Source: Methanosarcinales archaeon (GTDB lineage: Archaea; Halobacteriota; Methanosarcinia; Methanosarcinales; Methanocomedenaceae). From it: a DNA stretch of 24,632 bases. The number at the start of each line of letters is the position of its first letter. The stretch's first letter is position 1. The stretch covers positions 1 to 24,632 of the forward strand of contig JAGLRT010000036.1 of the NCBI GenBank assembly GCA_023136155.1. Direction: 5' to 3'. Shown here piece after piece: positions 7,034 to 14,408 of the stretch. Made by a program: the position numbers and the translations under genes. The notes beneath the pieces are model-generated. The model did not search any database. It saw nothing but the letters and a program-made list of their open reading frames with translations, and was not told the DNA's origin.

Positions 7034-7561
7034 ATGGATAATGAATTGGCAGTTCAGGTAATCAGAAGTAAGCGCAGGAAAAAAACGGTTCAGGCAAAAC
7101 TGGACGGCAACAAATTGGTCGTGTATCTGCCTGCCGGATTAAGTGAGACAGAAGAGTCAGAACTCATCCATAAGATGAAGACCAAGGTTAAGAATAAACA
7201 GGCCCGCAAGGTGCTCAATGACGATGACTATCTTGAAAAACGTGCTAATGAATTCAACCGGCGCTATTTCAACGGCCAGCTAAAAATAGCCTCTATCAAA
7301 TATGTTACCAACCAGAATACCCGCCGTGGAAGCTGTACCCCTGCAAGAGGTAGCATACGTATTTCCCACGAGTTGGCTGAAATGCCGAGATGGGTGCTGG
7401 ATTACGTTATTATGCATGAGATAACACATCTGGAACACCCCAATCATTCCCAAAAGTTCTGGAATAAGGTGAATGAATACAAATATACTGAGCGGGCAAG
7501 AGGATTCCTGATATGTAAAGAAATGGAGAAAAACGACATATCAGAGGATGAAGAACAATAA
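7034..7561 (+). CDS. DUF45/YgjP-like zinc metallopeptidase
   Basis: This is a 175-aa protein of the M48-related YgjP/SprT-like family (DUF45). It carries HEITH at residues 128-132 followed by LEHPNHSQKFW, the usual H-E-x2-H-x5-H zinc site with an N-H-S-x-x-F-W tail. Family members are predicted zinc proteases; the physiological substrate is not established. The N-terminal half is rich in Lys and Arg. I prefer the ATG at 7034 over an in-frame TTG at 7025, because AGG at 7021-7023 then falls at a normal distance. There is no signal peptide or membrane segment, so it acts in the cytoplasm. It precedes coaBC by 45 nt and may share its transcript. Confidence 0.8.
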   Translation: MDNELAVQVIRSKRRKKTVQAKLDGNKLVVYLPAGLSETEESELIHKMKTKVKNKQARKVLNDDDYLEKRANEFNRRYFNGQLKIASIKYVTNQNTRRGSCTPARGSIRISHELAEMPRWVLDYVIMHEITHLEHPNHSQKFWNKVNEYKYTERARGFLICKEMEKNDISEDEEQ

Positions 7562-7606
7562 ATAATCCAAACATTGAATAATCTACCAGACAAACATTGT
7601 GCAATT

Positions 7607-8833
7607 ATGAATAACCATCCAACATTTCTGCTGAACGGGACTTCATCGGACTCGCTCAGGGCCAAAACCATCGTACTTGCAGTAACGGGCAGCATCGCAG
7701 CTGTGCGTACCATTGAACTGGCCAGGGAACTAATACGCCGTGGTGCCAGTGTCAGGGCGGTGATGAGCGAGGCCGCACAGGGTATCATCCATCCGGATGC
7801 CCTGTATTATGCTACGGGCCAGCCTGTCATAACAAGGATAACGGGGGCGGTGGAGCATGTGGAATATTGCGGTGAGGATGGCGTGGCTGACCTGCTACTG
7901 CTGGCCCCCGGTACTGCTAATACTATAGGCAAGATGGCAACGGGAATTGATGATACGCCGCCTGCCACTTTCGCTACTACAGCACTGGGATGCAGTGTGC
8001 CTGTGATGGTAGTTCCTGCAATGCACGGTTCCATGTACAACCACCCGGGTGTGCTGGAGAATATCGAGAGACTAAAACAGATGGGGGTACGCGTATTGGA
8101 TCCGGTTTTGGCTGAAAAGACTGCCAAGATAGCCTCTAATGAAGATATTGTGCTGGAAGTTGAGCGCCTGCTGGGTGGCGGCAGTATGGAAGGCAGGAAA
8201 GTAGTCATAACCGGTGGCGGGACTGTAGAACGTATTGACCCTATCAGGATTTTGACCAACCGGTCGTCCGGGCGGACTGGTACTGCACTTGCACTGGAGG
8301 CATATCGCAGGGGAGCAAATGTGACACTGGTACAACCCGTTCCACCGGGACTGCCCGGCATTGACATAACAGAAGTGGCGGCTGAATCTGCAAAGGACAT
8401 GACCCGTTGCGTGCTTGATGAGATTGAGAGGGGATGTGACCTGCTCATCAGTTCTGCGGCCGTGTCTGATTATACGATTGAACCCCGGGATGAAAAAATA
8501 AAGTCGGAGCAGGATGAGATTACCCTTACCCTTCGGCCCACTGGTAAATTGCTGCAAAAGGTGAGGGGGCATTATCCTGATTTGGACATAATCGGATTCA
8601 AGGCTGAAGCAAACGTGAGCAGGGATGAACTGTTGAAAAGCGCCAGGAACCTTATGAACAGGTATGGTCTTGTGATGGTTGTTGCCAATGATGTGAGCAT
8701 AAGTGGCATGGGTACCGAGGATAATACTGTCTACCTACTGGATTCGGATAACAATGAAACTGGACCGATTGGCGGGAACAAATGGGTCATTGCAGGTTCC
8801 ATACTAGAAAGGTACCTTGAGGTTTCCGGATGA
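7607..8833 (+). CDS. coaBC: Bifunctional phosphopantothenoylcysteine decarboxylase / phosphopantothenate-cysteine ligase
   Basis: The protein makes 4'-phosphopantetheine: CoaB joins cysteine to 4'-phosphopantothenate, and the flavoprotein CoaC decarboxylates the product. The 408-aa protein has an N-terminal flavoprotein domain with VTGSIAA (27-33), the likely active-site H84, PGTANT (101-106) and PAMH (137-140). The ligase domain starts at VITGGGTVERIDPIR (200-214) and carries TNRSSGRTG (217-225) and a later LISSAAVSDY. PAMH instead of PAMN is, as I recall, normal for archaeal versions. I chose the ATG at 7607; an upstream in-frame TTG at 7574 only adds non-conserved residues. No clear ribosome-binding site is visible. 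The stop overlaps the pantoate kinase start (ATGA), tying two coenzyme A steps together. Confidence 0.94.
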   Translation: MNNHPTFLLNGTSSDSLRAKTIVLAVTGSIAAVRTIELARELIRRGASVRAVMSEAAQGIIHPDALYYATGQPVITRITGAVEHVEYCGEDGVADLLLLAPGTANTIGKMATGIDDTPPATFATTALGCSVPVMVVPAMHGSMYNHPGVLENIERLKQMGVRVLDPVLAEKTAKIASNEDIVLEVERLLGGGSMEGRKVVITGGGTVERIDPIRILTNRSSGRTGTALALEAYRRGANVTLVQPVPPGLPGIDITEVAAESAKDMTRCVLDEIERGCDLLISSAAVSDYTIEPRDEKIKSEQDEITLTLRPTGKLLQKVRGHYPDLDIIGFKAEANVSRDELLKSARNLMNRYGLVMVVANDVSISGMGTEDNTVYLLDSDNNETGPIGGNKWVIAGSILERYLEVSG

Positions 8834-9684
8834 TGGGCAGTGCTTTTGCTCCAGCCCATATCACAGGTTTCTTTTCGGTAATGCCCGATTCAGAACCGCT
8901 AAGGGCGGGTTCGCTCGGGTGCGGGCTGTGCCTTGAAGCCGGCATCAGGGCTGAAATTGATACGAATTCTTCTGTATCTGCCATCACACTGAACGGTGAG
9001 CATACTGATTTTCCCACAGTCGAGTATGTATTAAATGGATTGCTGGGGACGGACAGACCACTATTTTCCCTAAAACTGACTTCGGATGTCAGGCCGGGTT
9101 TCGGATTTGGGTTGAGCGGGGCTGCGGCATTGGCTGCCGGCTTTGCCGTTGCACAGGTGTATGGGGCTGGCATGAGCAAACGGGATGTGGCAGCTTTGGC
9201 CCACTGTGCCGAAGTGGTGAACAGGACAGGGATGGGGGATGTGGCCGGACAATGTGCCGGGGGGCTGGTGATGCGGAATGCACCCGGAGCGCCTGATGTG
9301 GGTGTTACGCAGCAGATACCTGCAGAGCCCTGTGAAATTTCCTGGTTGTGCTTTGGTGAGATTTCCACGGCATCAATTTTAGATGAGGAGAGGAACATGC
9401 AGCGTGTCAACGAGATGGGGCTGAAGGCATTAAAGTTACTACAAAAACGACCAGGGCTTGAACCTTTCATGTCATTGTCCAGACAGTTTGCCGTTGAGAC
9501 CGGGCTTATCAGTAGCCGTGCCCTTGATGCGGTGGAGGCTGTGGAGGCACAGGGTGGGATGGCCAGCATGGCTATGCTGGGGGATACTGTTTTTGCGCTG
9601 GGTGGCGGCGAGGATTTGGAGGAATTCGGGGAAGTGGGACACAGCCGCATAGGATTTATGGGGGCTCAATGCCTTACGTCTTAA
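8830..9684 (+). CDS. Pantoate kinase (archaeal GHMP kinase)
   Basis: Pantoate kinase phosphorylates pantoate with ATP; together with phosphopantothenate synthetase it replaces the bacterial pantothenate route in archaeal coenzyme A synthesis. The 284-aa protein begins with APAHITGFF (7-15), the first GHMP-kinase segment of this family, and carries the ATP-binding glycine/serine-rich loop GFGFGLSGAAA (90-100). Other supporting stretches are NRTGMGDVAGQCAGG near 137-151 and a GG-E pattern near the C-terminus. Length agrees with the family (COG1829). Two adjacent ATG codons (8830, 8833) are possible; the first overlaps the coaBC stop by 4 nt. The pairing with coaBC strongly supports the assignment over other GHMP kinases. 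Confidence 0.9.
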   Translation: MMGSAFAPAHITGFFSVMPDSEPLRAGSLGCGLCLEAGIRAEIDTNSSVSAITLNGEHTDFPTVEYVLNGLLGTDRPLFSLKLTSDVRPGFGFGLSGAAALAAGFAVAQVYGAGMSKRDVAALAHCAEVVNRTGMGDVAGQCAGGLVMRNAPGAPDVGVTQQIPAEPCEISWLCFGEISTASILDEERNMQRVNEMGLKALKLLQKRPGLEPFMSLSRQFAVETGLISSRALDAVEAVEAQGGMASMAMLGDTVFALGGGEDLEEFGEVGHSRIGFMGAQCLTS

Positions 9685-9743
9685 TCGAATGATGTGGATT
9701 GCATCGATAGATTAATTATTGACGTGAACCGTACATAGTGGGT

Positions 9744-9753
9744 TGAATATTCA
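9744..9753. promoter_or_regulatory. Palindrome upstream of the HTH gene, candidate operator
   Basis: TGAATATTCA is a perfect 10-bp palindrome 22 nt before the ATG and just upstream of the AGGAGG site. Small HTH proteins often bind palindromes beside their own gene. Chance occurrence in AT-rich DNA is possible. Confidence 0.25.
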
Positions 9754-9774
9754 CAGTATATCAGGAGGACAAAA

Positions 9775-9996
9775 ATGGCATTATCCAGATCACGAATTAA
9801 ATTCAAACGGTATTTGAAAGAATTGATGCATAAATTCAGGTTCACATATGGAGAGATAAGTAAAGCAACCGGTATAACAGAGGAGCGTTTAAGGGCTATT
9901 AATAAAATAGAAGACCCTACTTTTGAAGAAATCATGGTGCTCAAAAAATATACCATTGAGACTACTAAGGAGCGTACCGAGGACGAGGGTGAATAA
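9775..9996 (+). CDS. 73-aa helix-turn-helix-like protein
   Basis: This is a short basic protein with an XRE-type helix-turn-helix appearance: FTYGEISKATGITEERLRAI at about residues 24-43, then TFEEIMVLKKY. The N-terminus is Arg/Lys-rich and the C-terminus acidic. It is preceded by a very strong ribosome-binding site (AGGAGG, 6 nt before the ATG), one of the best in the window. It follows pantoate kinase by 90 nt, long enough for its own promoter. A 10-bp palindrome TGAATATTCA (9744-9753) lies just before it and could be an operator. A DNA-binding role is inferred; the target is unknown. Confidence 0.7.
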   Translation: MALSRSRIKFKRYLKELMHKFRFTYGEISKATGITEERLRAINKIEDPTFEEIMVLKKYTIETTKERTEDEGE

Positions 9997-10013
9997 AGCC
10001 TGATATTCTTTAT

Positions 10014-10038
10014 GAAAGGGGTTTTTTCCACCCCTTTC
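10014..10038. terminator. Shared hairpin terminator between convergent genes
   Basis: GAAAGGGG (10014-10021) and CCCCTTTC (10031-10038) form a perfect 8-bp stem around a loop that begins with TTTTTT. It sits between the plus-strand HTH gene and the end of the minus-strand DUF445 gene, overlapping the stop codon of the latter. Its position suggests it ends transcription from one or both sides. The T-run is in the loop and not after the stem, so it is not a textbook intrinsic terminator. Confidence 0.5.
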
Positions 10039-10630
10039 ACATCGTCATAAAAATAAACATCTGTACCAGTCCTACCATAAAGCCGAGTACGCCGCCGATA
10101 ATGGTGATGTAGCGCAGTTCATTAGATGACACTCTCATTACTATATTTTCTAGTTGGTTCAGGTCATAGCCGTCAATTTTTTTTTCGATTATGTCTTTGA
10201 AATCCACTTCACTTTCTATCCTGCGGATAAATTCTGTGATGAGTCCTTCCTTGTTCCTGTTGAGTGACTTTTTCACTTTCGAGCGCATGTAGGCATTGAT
10301 GGTTACGTTTATTTTCGAGAGTATTTCGCTTTTACCTTGATAGTCTGAAGACTTGAAGAAATCATCGACCATACTGTCAATTTCTGGGCCAAGGTCGAGG
10401 TTCTTTAATATCACGGTCAGGTCTTTAATTGATATTAGTTCTTCTTCCACTGTAGCAGCGATGCTGGCTGAGATGTCGTTGCGGCGTTTGGGTAGCACCC
10501 CCTGGACTTTTAGTGGTCCTATACCTATGGGTTTGTGGGGGCGGAAGAGCATCTTGACTGCTATGTAGTTGGTGGTATAACCTATGAGGCCGCCGACAGT
10601 GGGGAAAAGTAATAAACTGTAGTCCATCAT
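10037..10630 (-). CDS. DUF445 family membrane protein
   Basis: The 197-aa protein fits the DUF445 (YheB-like) family. It starts with a hydrophobic segment LLLFPTVGGLIGYTTNYIA (about 6-24) followed by KMLFRPHKP and GVLPKRRNDI, the family hallmark. A hydrophilic helical middle follows, and a second hydrophobic segment (about 173-195) ends the protein. Two terminal membrane anchors around a soluble core is the usual topology. Biochemical function is unknown in archaea. The start at 10630 is the first of two adjacent ATGs. Its upstream region (10631-10827) is shared with sepS, which is divergently transcribed. Confidence 0.85.
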   Translation of the reverse strand: MMDYSLLLFPTVGGLIGYTTNYIAVKMLFRPHKPIGIGPLKVQGVLPKRRNDISASIAATVEEELISIKDLTVILKNLDLGPEIDSMVDDFFKSSDYQGKSEILSKINVTINAYMRSKVKKSLNRNKEGLITEFIRRIESEVDFKDIIEKKIDGYDLNQLENIVMRVSSNELRYITIIGGVLGFMVGLVQMFIFMTM

Positions 10631-10776
10631 GTCAAATATTTATCTGGTGACTATTTTAATGTTGGCGTTTTGCAAGGAGCTCAGTGGTCAATAGTTCGTC
10701 CCTATCGTTCCATATCCCACAGCTCTGCTGCGGTTGGGTGTGCCTAATACCTGATGCGAAAAAGACTTTAGTGTAA

Positions 10777-10784
10777 TTTATATA
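10777..10784 (+). promoter_or_regulatory. TATA box of sepS
   Basis: TTTATATA lies 43 nt before the last base preceding the sepS ATG. With the usual archaeal distance of about 25 nt, transcription would start near 10808, leaving a short leader that includes AGGAC (10816-10820) as a possible ribosome-binding site. Confidence 0.6.
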
Positions 10785-10827
10785 CCAACATTGTCGTATA
10801 TAATCTCGTTTTAACAGGACGGCTGAC

Positions 10828-12441
10828 ATGAAATTCGACCCTGAAGATATTAAGAAAGCGGCAAAAGATGATTTTGATGCCGCCTGGAACCGAGGAAAAG
10901 AGTACATAACGCAACCCACAATCCCGAACCAGTATCCCAGGTTCAAACTAGGTTATGGGAAACCCCACCCAATTTATGATACTATACAAAAACTGCGGGA
11001 AGCCTATCTCCACCTGGGATTCACAGAAGCTTCCAACCCATTGATAGTGGAAGACAGAGAGATACACAAGCAGTTCGGATATGAGGCACTGGCCGTGTTA
11101 GACCGCTGTTTCTACCTTGCAGGCTTACCCCGGCCAAATGTTGGCATCTCTGATGAGAGGATAGCCTTGGTCAAAGAGATTATCGATGTGGATGATGCCG
11201 GGATAGATACCATTCGCCAGATATTACATTCATACAAGAAAGGTGAGATCGAAGGTGATGACCTGGTACCCGAGATATCACATCGGTTGAATGTTCCAGA
11301 CTCTAAAGTGGCAGTGATGCTGGACCATGTTTTCCCCGAATTCAAGGAACTGACACCAATCGGCTCCAACAAAACCCTGAGAAGTCACATGACTTCGGGA
11401 TGGTTCATTTCCCTGGGTGCAATGGTTGAACGGGCCCGACCTCCAATCCGGCTGTTCAGCGTTGACAGGTGTTTCAGGCGGGAACAACAAGAAGATGCCA
11501 CCCGTTTGATGACATATTTCTCTGCATCCTGCATTATTATGGACTCTGAAGTTACGGTGGAACACGGTAAGGCCGTAGCCGCAGGTTTGCTGTCCCAATT
11601 CGGCTTTGAGAAGTTCAGTTTCAGGCCCGATGATAAACGTAGTAAATACTACATACCTGATACCCAGATAGAAGTATTCGCATACCACCCGGGCCTGGTA
11701 GGCAGCAATACCAAATACAGTGATGGATGGGTGGAAGTGGCCACTTTTGGCATATATTCACCGTCTGCCCTGGCCCAGTACAACATCCCTTATCCGGTGA
11801 TGAATTTAGGACTGGGTGTGGAGCGCTTGGCCATGATATTGTACAATTCCTCTGATGTGCGCGCTCTTACTTATCCACAGTTCCCGATTTATGAGGACGA
11901 ATGGAAGATGACTGACGAGGAACTGGCAGGGATGATATCTGTTGAGAAGGCACCTGCCAGCAAAGAAGGATGGGATATCCAGCGTGCCATTGTTAAGGTA
12001 TGCGAGGAGCACGGCGGTGATGCCAGCCCGTGCGAGTTCCTTGCATGGGAAGGTAAGATAGAGGGTCGAAGCGCTAAGGTTTGGGTCACCGAACCAGAAG
12101 AAGATACAAAGCTGTGCGGGCCTGCTGCCATGAACCACATCGTGGTCGTGGATGGTGATGTACTGGGCTTGCCAGATTCACCTAAATATGAGAAGAAGTT
12201 TAACAAAGGTACGGTAGCGAACCTGAGGTATATTGATGCTTTTGCAGCACTGGCAGCAGTCGATGTCGAAGCTGCATCTGAAACAGGGGATTCAGCTGAG
12301 GCCAGGGTACGTATCGTGAAAGTCCCCTCTGAAGTGAATGTGAAGCTTGACCCCATTGCCCAGCGTTATATTACCGGGCACAATAAGAAGATTGACCTAC
12401 GTGGGCCTGTATTCACAACGGTCAGGTCTGAAATCAGCTAA
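10828..12441 (+). CDS. sepS: O-phosphoserine-tRNA(Cys) ligase (SepRS)
   Basis: SepRS charges tRNA(Cys) with O-phosphoserine, which SepCysS then converts to Cys-tRNA(Cys); the route is found in methanogens, Archaeoglobus and relatives. The 537-aa length equals the family norm. Class II synthetase motifs are visible: RSHMTSGWF (185-193), motif 2 RLFSVDRCFRREQQED (208-223) and motif 3 GLGVERLAM (about 328-336). The N-terminus MKFDPEDIKKAAKDDFDAAW is characteristic. A TATA box stands at a suitable distance. No sepCysS gene is present in the window. The gene is monocistronic as far as can be seen. Confidence 0.96.
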   Translation: MKFDPEDIKKAAKDDFDAAWNRGKEYITQPTIPNQYPRFKLGYGKPHPIYDTIQKLREAYLHLGFTEASNPLIVEDREIHKQFGYEALAVLDRCFYLAGLPRPNVGISDERIALVKEIIDVDDAGIDTIRQILHSYKKGEIEGDDLVPEISHRLNVPDSKVAVMLDHVFPEFKELTPIGSNKTLRSHMTSGWFISLGAMVERARPPIRLFSVDRCFRREQQEDATRLMTYFSASCIIMDSEVTVEHGKAVAAGLLSQFGFEKFSFRPDDKRSKYYIPDTQIEVFAYHPGLVGSNTKYSDGWVEVATFGIYSPSALAQYNIPYPVMNLGLGVERLAMILYNSSDVRALTYPQFPIYEDEWKMTDEELAGMISVEKAPASKEGWDIQRAIVKVCEEHGGDASPCEFLAWEGKIEGRSAKVWVTEPEEDTKLCGPAAMNHIVVVDGDVLGLPDSPKYEKKFNKGTVANLRYIDAFAALAAVDVEAASETGDSAEARVRIVKVPSEVNVKLDPIAQRYITGHNKKIDLRGPVFTTVRSEIS

Positions 12442-12501
12442 TGTTAAGAAATAGATGATGAACGTTTTGTGCACATAAGTAAATCGTATATCATATGTAT
12501 T

Positions 12502-12631
12502 GAGATTGTCGGAAAAGTCAACTTTTAGAGGCATTTCAACTCGTGAAATAAATTCAGTGTGATACAGCATAGCGTTTCACTCATCAACGTTTATCAAAAT
12601 GTTCACATTCAATCACTATTCCGACAGTCTC
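12502..12631. mobile_element. MITE-like or IS-remnant element with 18-bp terminal inverted repeats
   Basis: The left end GAGATTGTCGGAAAAGTC (12502-12519) and the reverse complement of the right end, GAGACTGTCGGAATAGTG (12614-12631), agree at 15 of 18 positions. The 130-bp body has no open frame for a transposase. It contains a perfect small hairpin (ATTTCA/TGAAAT at 12533-12549). ATT flanks both ends, a possible 3-bp target duplication, though weak in AT-rich DNA. The ends look like those of insertion sequences found in Methanosarcinales; this likeness is from memory. A non-autonomous element mobilised in trans is the simplest reading. Confidence 0.6.
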
Positions 12632-12716
12632 ATTAAAAGTACCAAACTTTATCTTTGTTTGAATTAGAGATTGTCTTAATAAACTGCGAATGTATTAATA
12701 CTGGTAAGTAGAAATT

Positions 12717-12724
12717 ATTATAAA
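12717..12724 (+). promoter_or_regulatory. TATA-like box of the lipoprotein-trm1 unit
   Basis: TTATAAAA lies about 30 nt before the lipoprotein ATG, a distance that would place the transcription start close to the start codon. A GGTGA stands 7 nt before the same ATG. Confidence 0.4.
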
Positions 12725-12752
12725 AGCGATTGGCTTTATTAGGTGAAGATAT

Positions 12753-13223
12753 ATGAAATACACACATGCTTTTTTAATTATGCTGGTCACAGCCATGCTG
12801 ACATTGTCATTGTTCGGTTCGGGCTGTACCGATACAGAACCTGAAATAATTGATACGCCAACAGCAACAGCAACACCCACTGTAGATGCTACTGAGGACA
12901 GTACACTAGAAATGACTGCCGAACCGACAGCTACAGCTGAGCCCACTGCGACAGTGGAACCAAAAGTGATTAGACTTAGAATACAGAGCTATCTGTTCAT
13001 ACCTGTGGGAGATCTGGAGATAAACGTTGGTGACAATATCAATTGGCGAAATCATGAGGGTACCAAACAGGCGAGAGTGCTTGTAAATGAAAACGGTATA
13101 TGGGATGAGGAACAGTACCTAACTTATATGAAACAAGTGAACTATACCTTTAACGAACCGGGATTATATACGTTCTACCTCAAGGGCAGAGAAAATAAAA
13201 AAATGAATGTCACTGTGGTATAA
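12753..13223 (+). CDS. Lipoprotein with cupredoxin-like domain lacking most copper ligands
   Basis: The 156-aa protein has a signal peptide with a hydrophobic core (about 7-21) and a lipobox-like FGSGC, so C25 is the probable lipidated residue. A Thr/Pro/Ala/Glu-rich linker (about 30-70) with TATATP-type repeats follows; it may be glycosylated. The C-terminal domain (about 72-156) has the plastocyanin-type outline: a VGDNINWRN strand (92-100), then EPGLYTFYLKG, then a final MNVTVV strand. The usual Cys and second His before the end are absent (FYLKGRENKKM instead of a Y-x-C-x2-H pattern), and the first His is shifted to H101. Copper binding is therefore doubtful. The ATG has GGTGA 7 nt upstream. 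It ends 6 nt before trm1, so the two are co-transcribed. Confidence 0.75.
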   Translation: MKYTHAFLIMLVTAMLTLSLFGSGCTDTEPEIIDTPTATATPTVDATEDSTLEMTAEPTATAEPTATVEPKVIRLRIQSYLFIPVGDLEINVGDNINWRNHEGTKQARVLVNENGIWDEEQYLTYMKQVNYTFNEPGLYTFYLKGRENKKMNVTVV

Positions 13224-13229
13224 GGCATA

Positions 13230-14408
13230 ATGAGCACACATGTCATTTGTGAGGGGAATATCCGGGTCCGGGTTCCCCTTCCTGATGATTCGTCAGATTT
13301 CACTATTTCTTCTGCTTCAGTATTCTATAATCCTGAAATGGAATTAAACCGTGATATTACTGTAGCAGCTATTTCTGGATTTATTGACCGGACAGGAGTT
13401 GAGCCAGCATCTATATCTTACGCTGATGTTATGTCTGCTTCGGGTATCAGAGGTATTCGTATTGCCGGTGAGGTAGGTTTGAAGTGCTGGCTTAACGACT
13501 GGAACCAGGATGCTTACGAACTTATACAGGAAAACATCAAATTCAACGGCCTTGAAGAATCCTGTACCCCCTCACATCAGAATGCCAATACACTGATGCA
13601 TCAGGAACAGTTTGATATTGTTGACCTTGACCCATTTGGCTCTCCTGCACCATTCCTTGATGCCGCAGCCCGCTCAGCCCGACGATTGCTGTGCATCACT
13701 GCCACCGATACCGCACCCCTGTGCGGTGCCCACCTTAAGTCAGGGATTCGCAAGTATGCGGCTGTGCCGCTGAACACCGAATACCATAGAGAAATGGGGG
13801 CTCGTGTCCTGCTGGGGGCGGCGGCACGGGCTCTTGCACGGCGGGATAAGGGAATGAATGTGCTGCTAACACATGTAACCCGCCACTATGTCAGGGTATA
13901 TCTTGAGATTATTAAGGGTGTGTCCCATGCTGATTCAACTATGGAGAAGATGGGTTTTATCAGCCACTGTATCCACTGTGGCTTCAGGGAATGGGAATCT
14001 GGACTTACACCTGAACAGGTATTCGGGTTATCCGGGTGCCCCAACTGCGGGAAAAACCTAAAACTTGCCGGACCTCTATGGTTGGGGCGTATCCAGGAGC
14101 CAGATTTTTGTGGAGCGGTATTAAAGGAACTGGAGACCAGAAAACCGGGGAAATGTAAGGAAGCAATGAAGATTGTTGTATTCTGCAAAGATGAACTCAA
14201 TATTCCCACCTTTTACGATCATCACTGGTTGTGCAAAAAAAATGGGGTCTCACCAGGTCCTATTAGTGACCTGATAAGTGCACTAAAAGACGCTGGCTTT
14301 ATGGCTTCACGTACACATTTTACAGGAACTGGAGTTAAAACCGATGCAGGTATTAATAATATTAATGATGAGTTGACTTTTGTATTTAACAAAGATTCAT
14401 TAAAATAA
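13230..14408 (+). CDS. trm1: tRNA (guanine26-N2)-dimethyltransferase
   Basis: Trm1 uses S-adenosylmethionine to make N2,N2-dimethylguanosine at position 26 of tRNA. The 392-aa protein has the archaeal Trm1 layout: FYNPEMELNRD (32-42), SAM motif DVMSASGIRGIR (67-78), NDWNQDAY (89-96) and the catalytic DLDPFGSP (132-139). Two CxxC pairs in the C-terminal half (CIHCGFREW and CPNCGKN) form a likely zinc site. Length is normal. It starts 6 nt after the lipoprotein gene with a weak AAGG upstream, so it depends on that transcript. Its stop overlaps the convergent aglB end by 9 nt. Confidence 0.95.
   Translation: MSTHVICEGNIRVRVPLPDDSSDFTISSASVFYNPEMELNRDITVAAISGFIDRTGVEPASISYADVMSASGIRGIRIAGEVGLKCWLNDWNQDAYELIQENIKFNGLEESCTPSHQNANTLMHQEQFDIVDLDPFGSPAPFLDAAARSARRLLCITATDTAPLCGAHLKSGIRKYAAVPLNTEYHREMGARVLLGAAARALARRDKGMNVLLTHVTRHYVRVYLEIIKGVSHADSTMEKMGFISHCIHCGFREWESGLTPEQVFGLSGCPNCGKNLKLAGPLWLGRIQEPDFCGAVLKELETRKPGKCKEAMKIVVFCKDELNIPTFYDHHWLCKKNGVSPGPISDLISALKDAGFMASRTHFTGTGVKTDAGINNINDELTFVFNKDSLK

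Larger units (their letters stand above)
12442..12752. other. Intergenic region with MITE-like element and lipoprotein promoter
   Basis: No gene is seen. The left half holds a 130-bp inverted-repeat element (12502-12631). A further motif GAGATTGTC at 12667-12675 repeats the first 9 bases of that element's left end in direct orientation, but without a partner. The last 40 nt contain a TATA-like TTATAAAA (12717-12724) and GGTGA for the lipoprotein gene. Confidence 0.5.

Noticed and set aside
7444..8448. Long minus-strand frames opposite coaBC
   Set aside because: Low-complexity Ser/Pro/Thr-rich translations, typical antisense shadows of a GC-rich gene.
8787..9650. 287-codon minus-strand frame opposite pantoate kinase
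   Set aside because: Almost the same length as the kinase gene, but its translation has no domain logic; the plus-strand GHMP kinase motifs are decisive.
10631..10827. Possible tRNA or C/D box RNA between DUF445 and sepS
   Set aside because: GTTCGTCCC and CCTGATG are present, but no cloverleaf and no paired C/D boxes can be formed.
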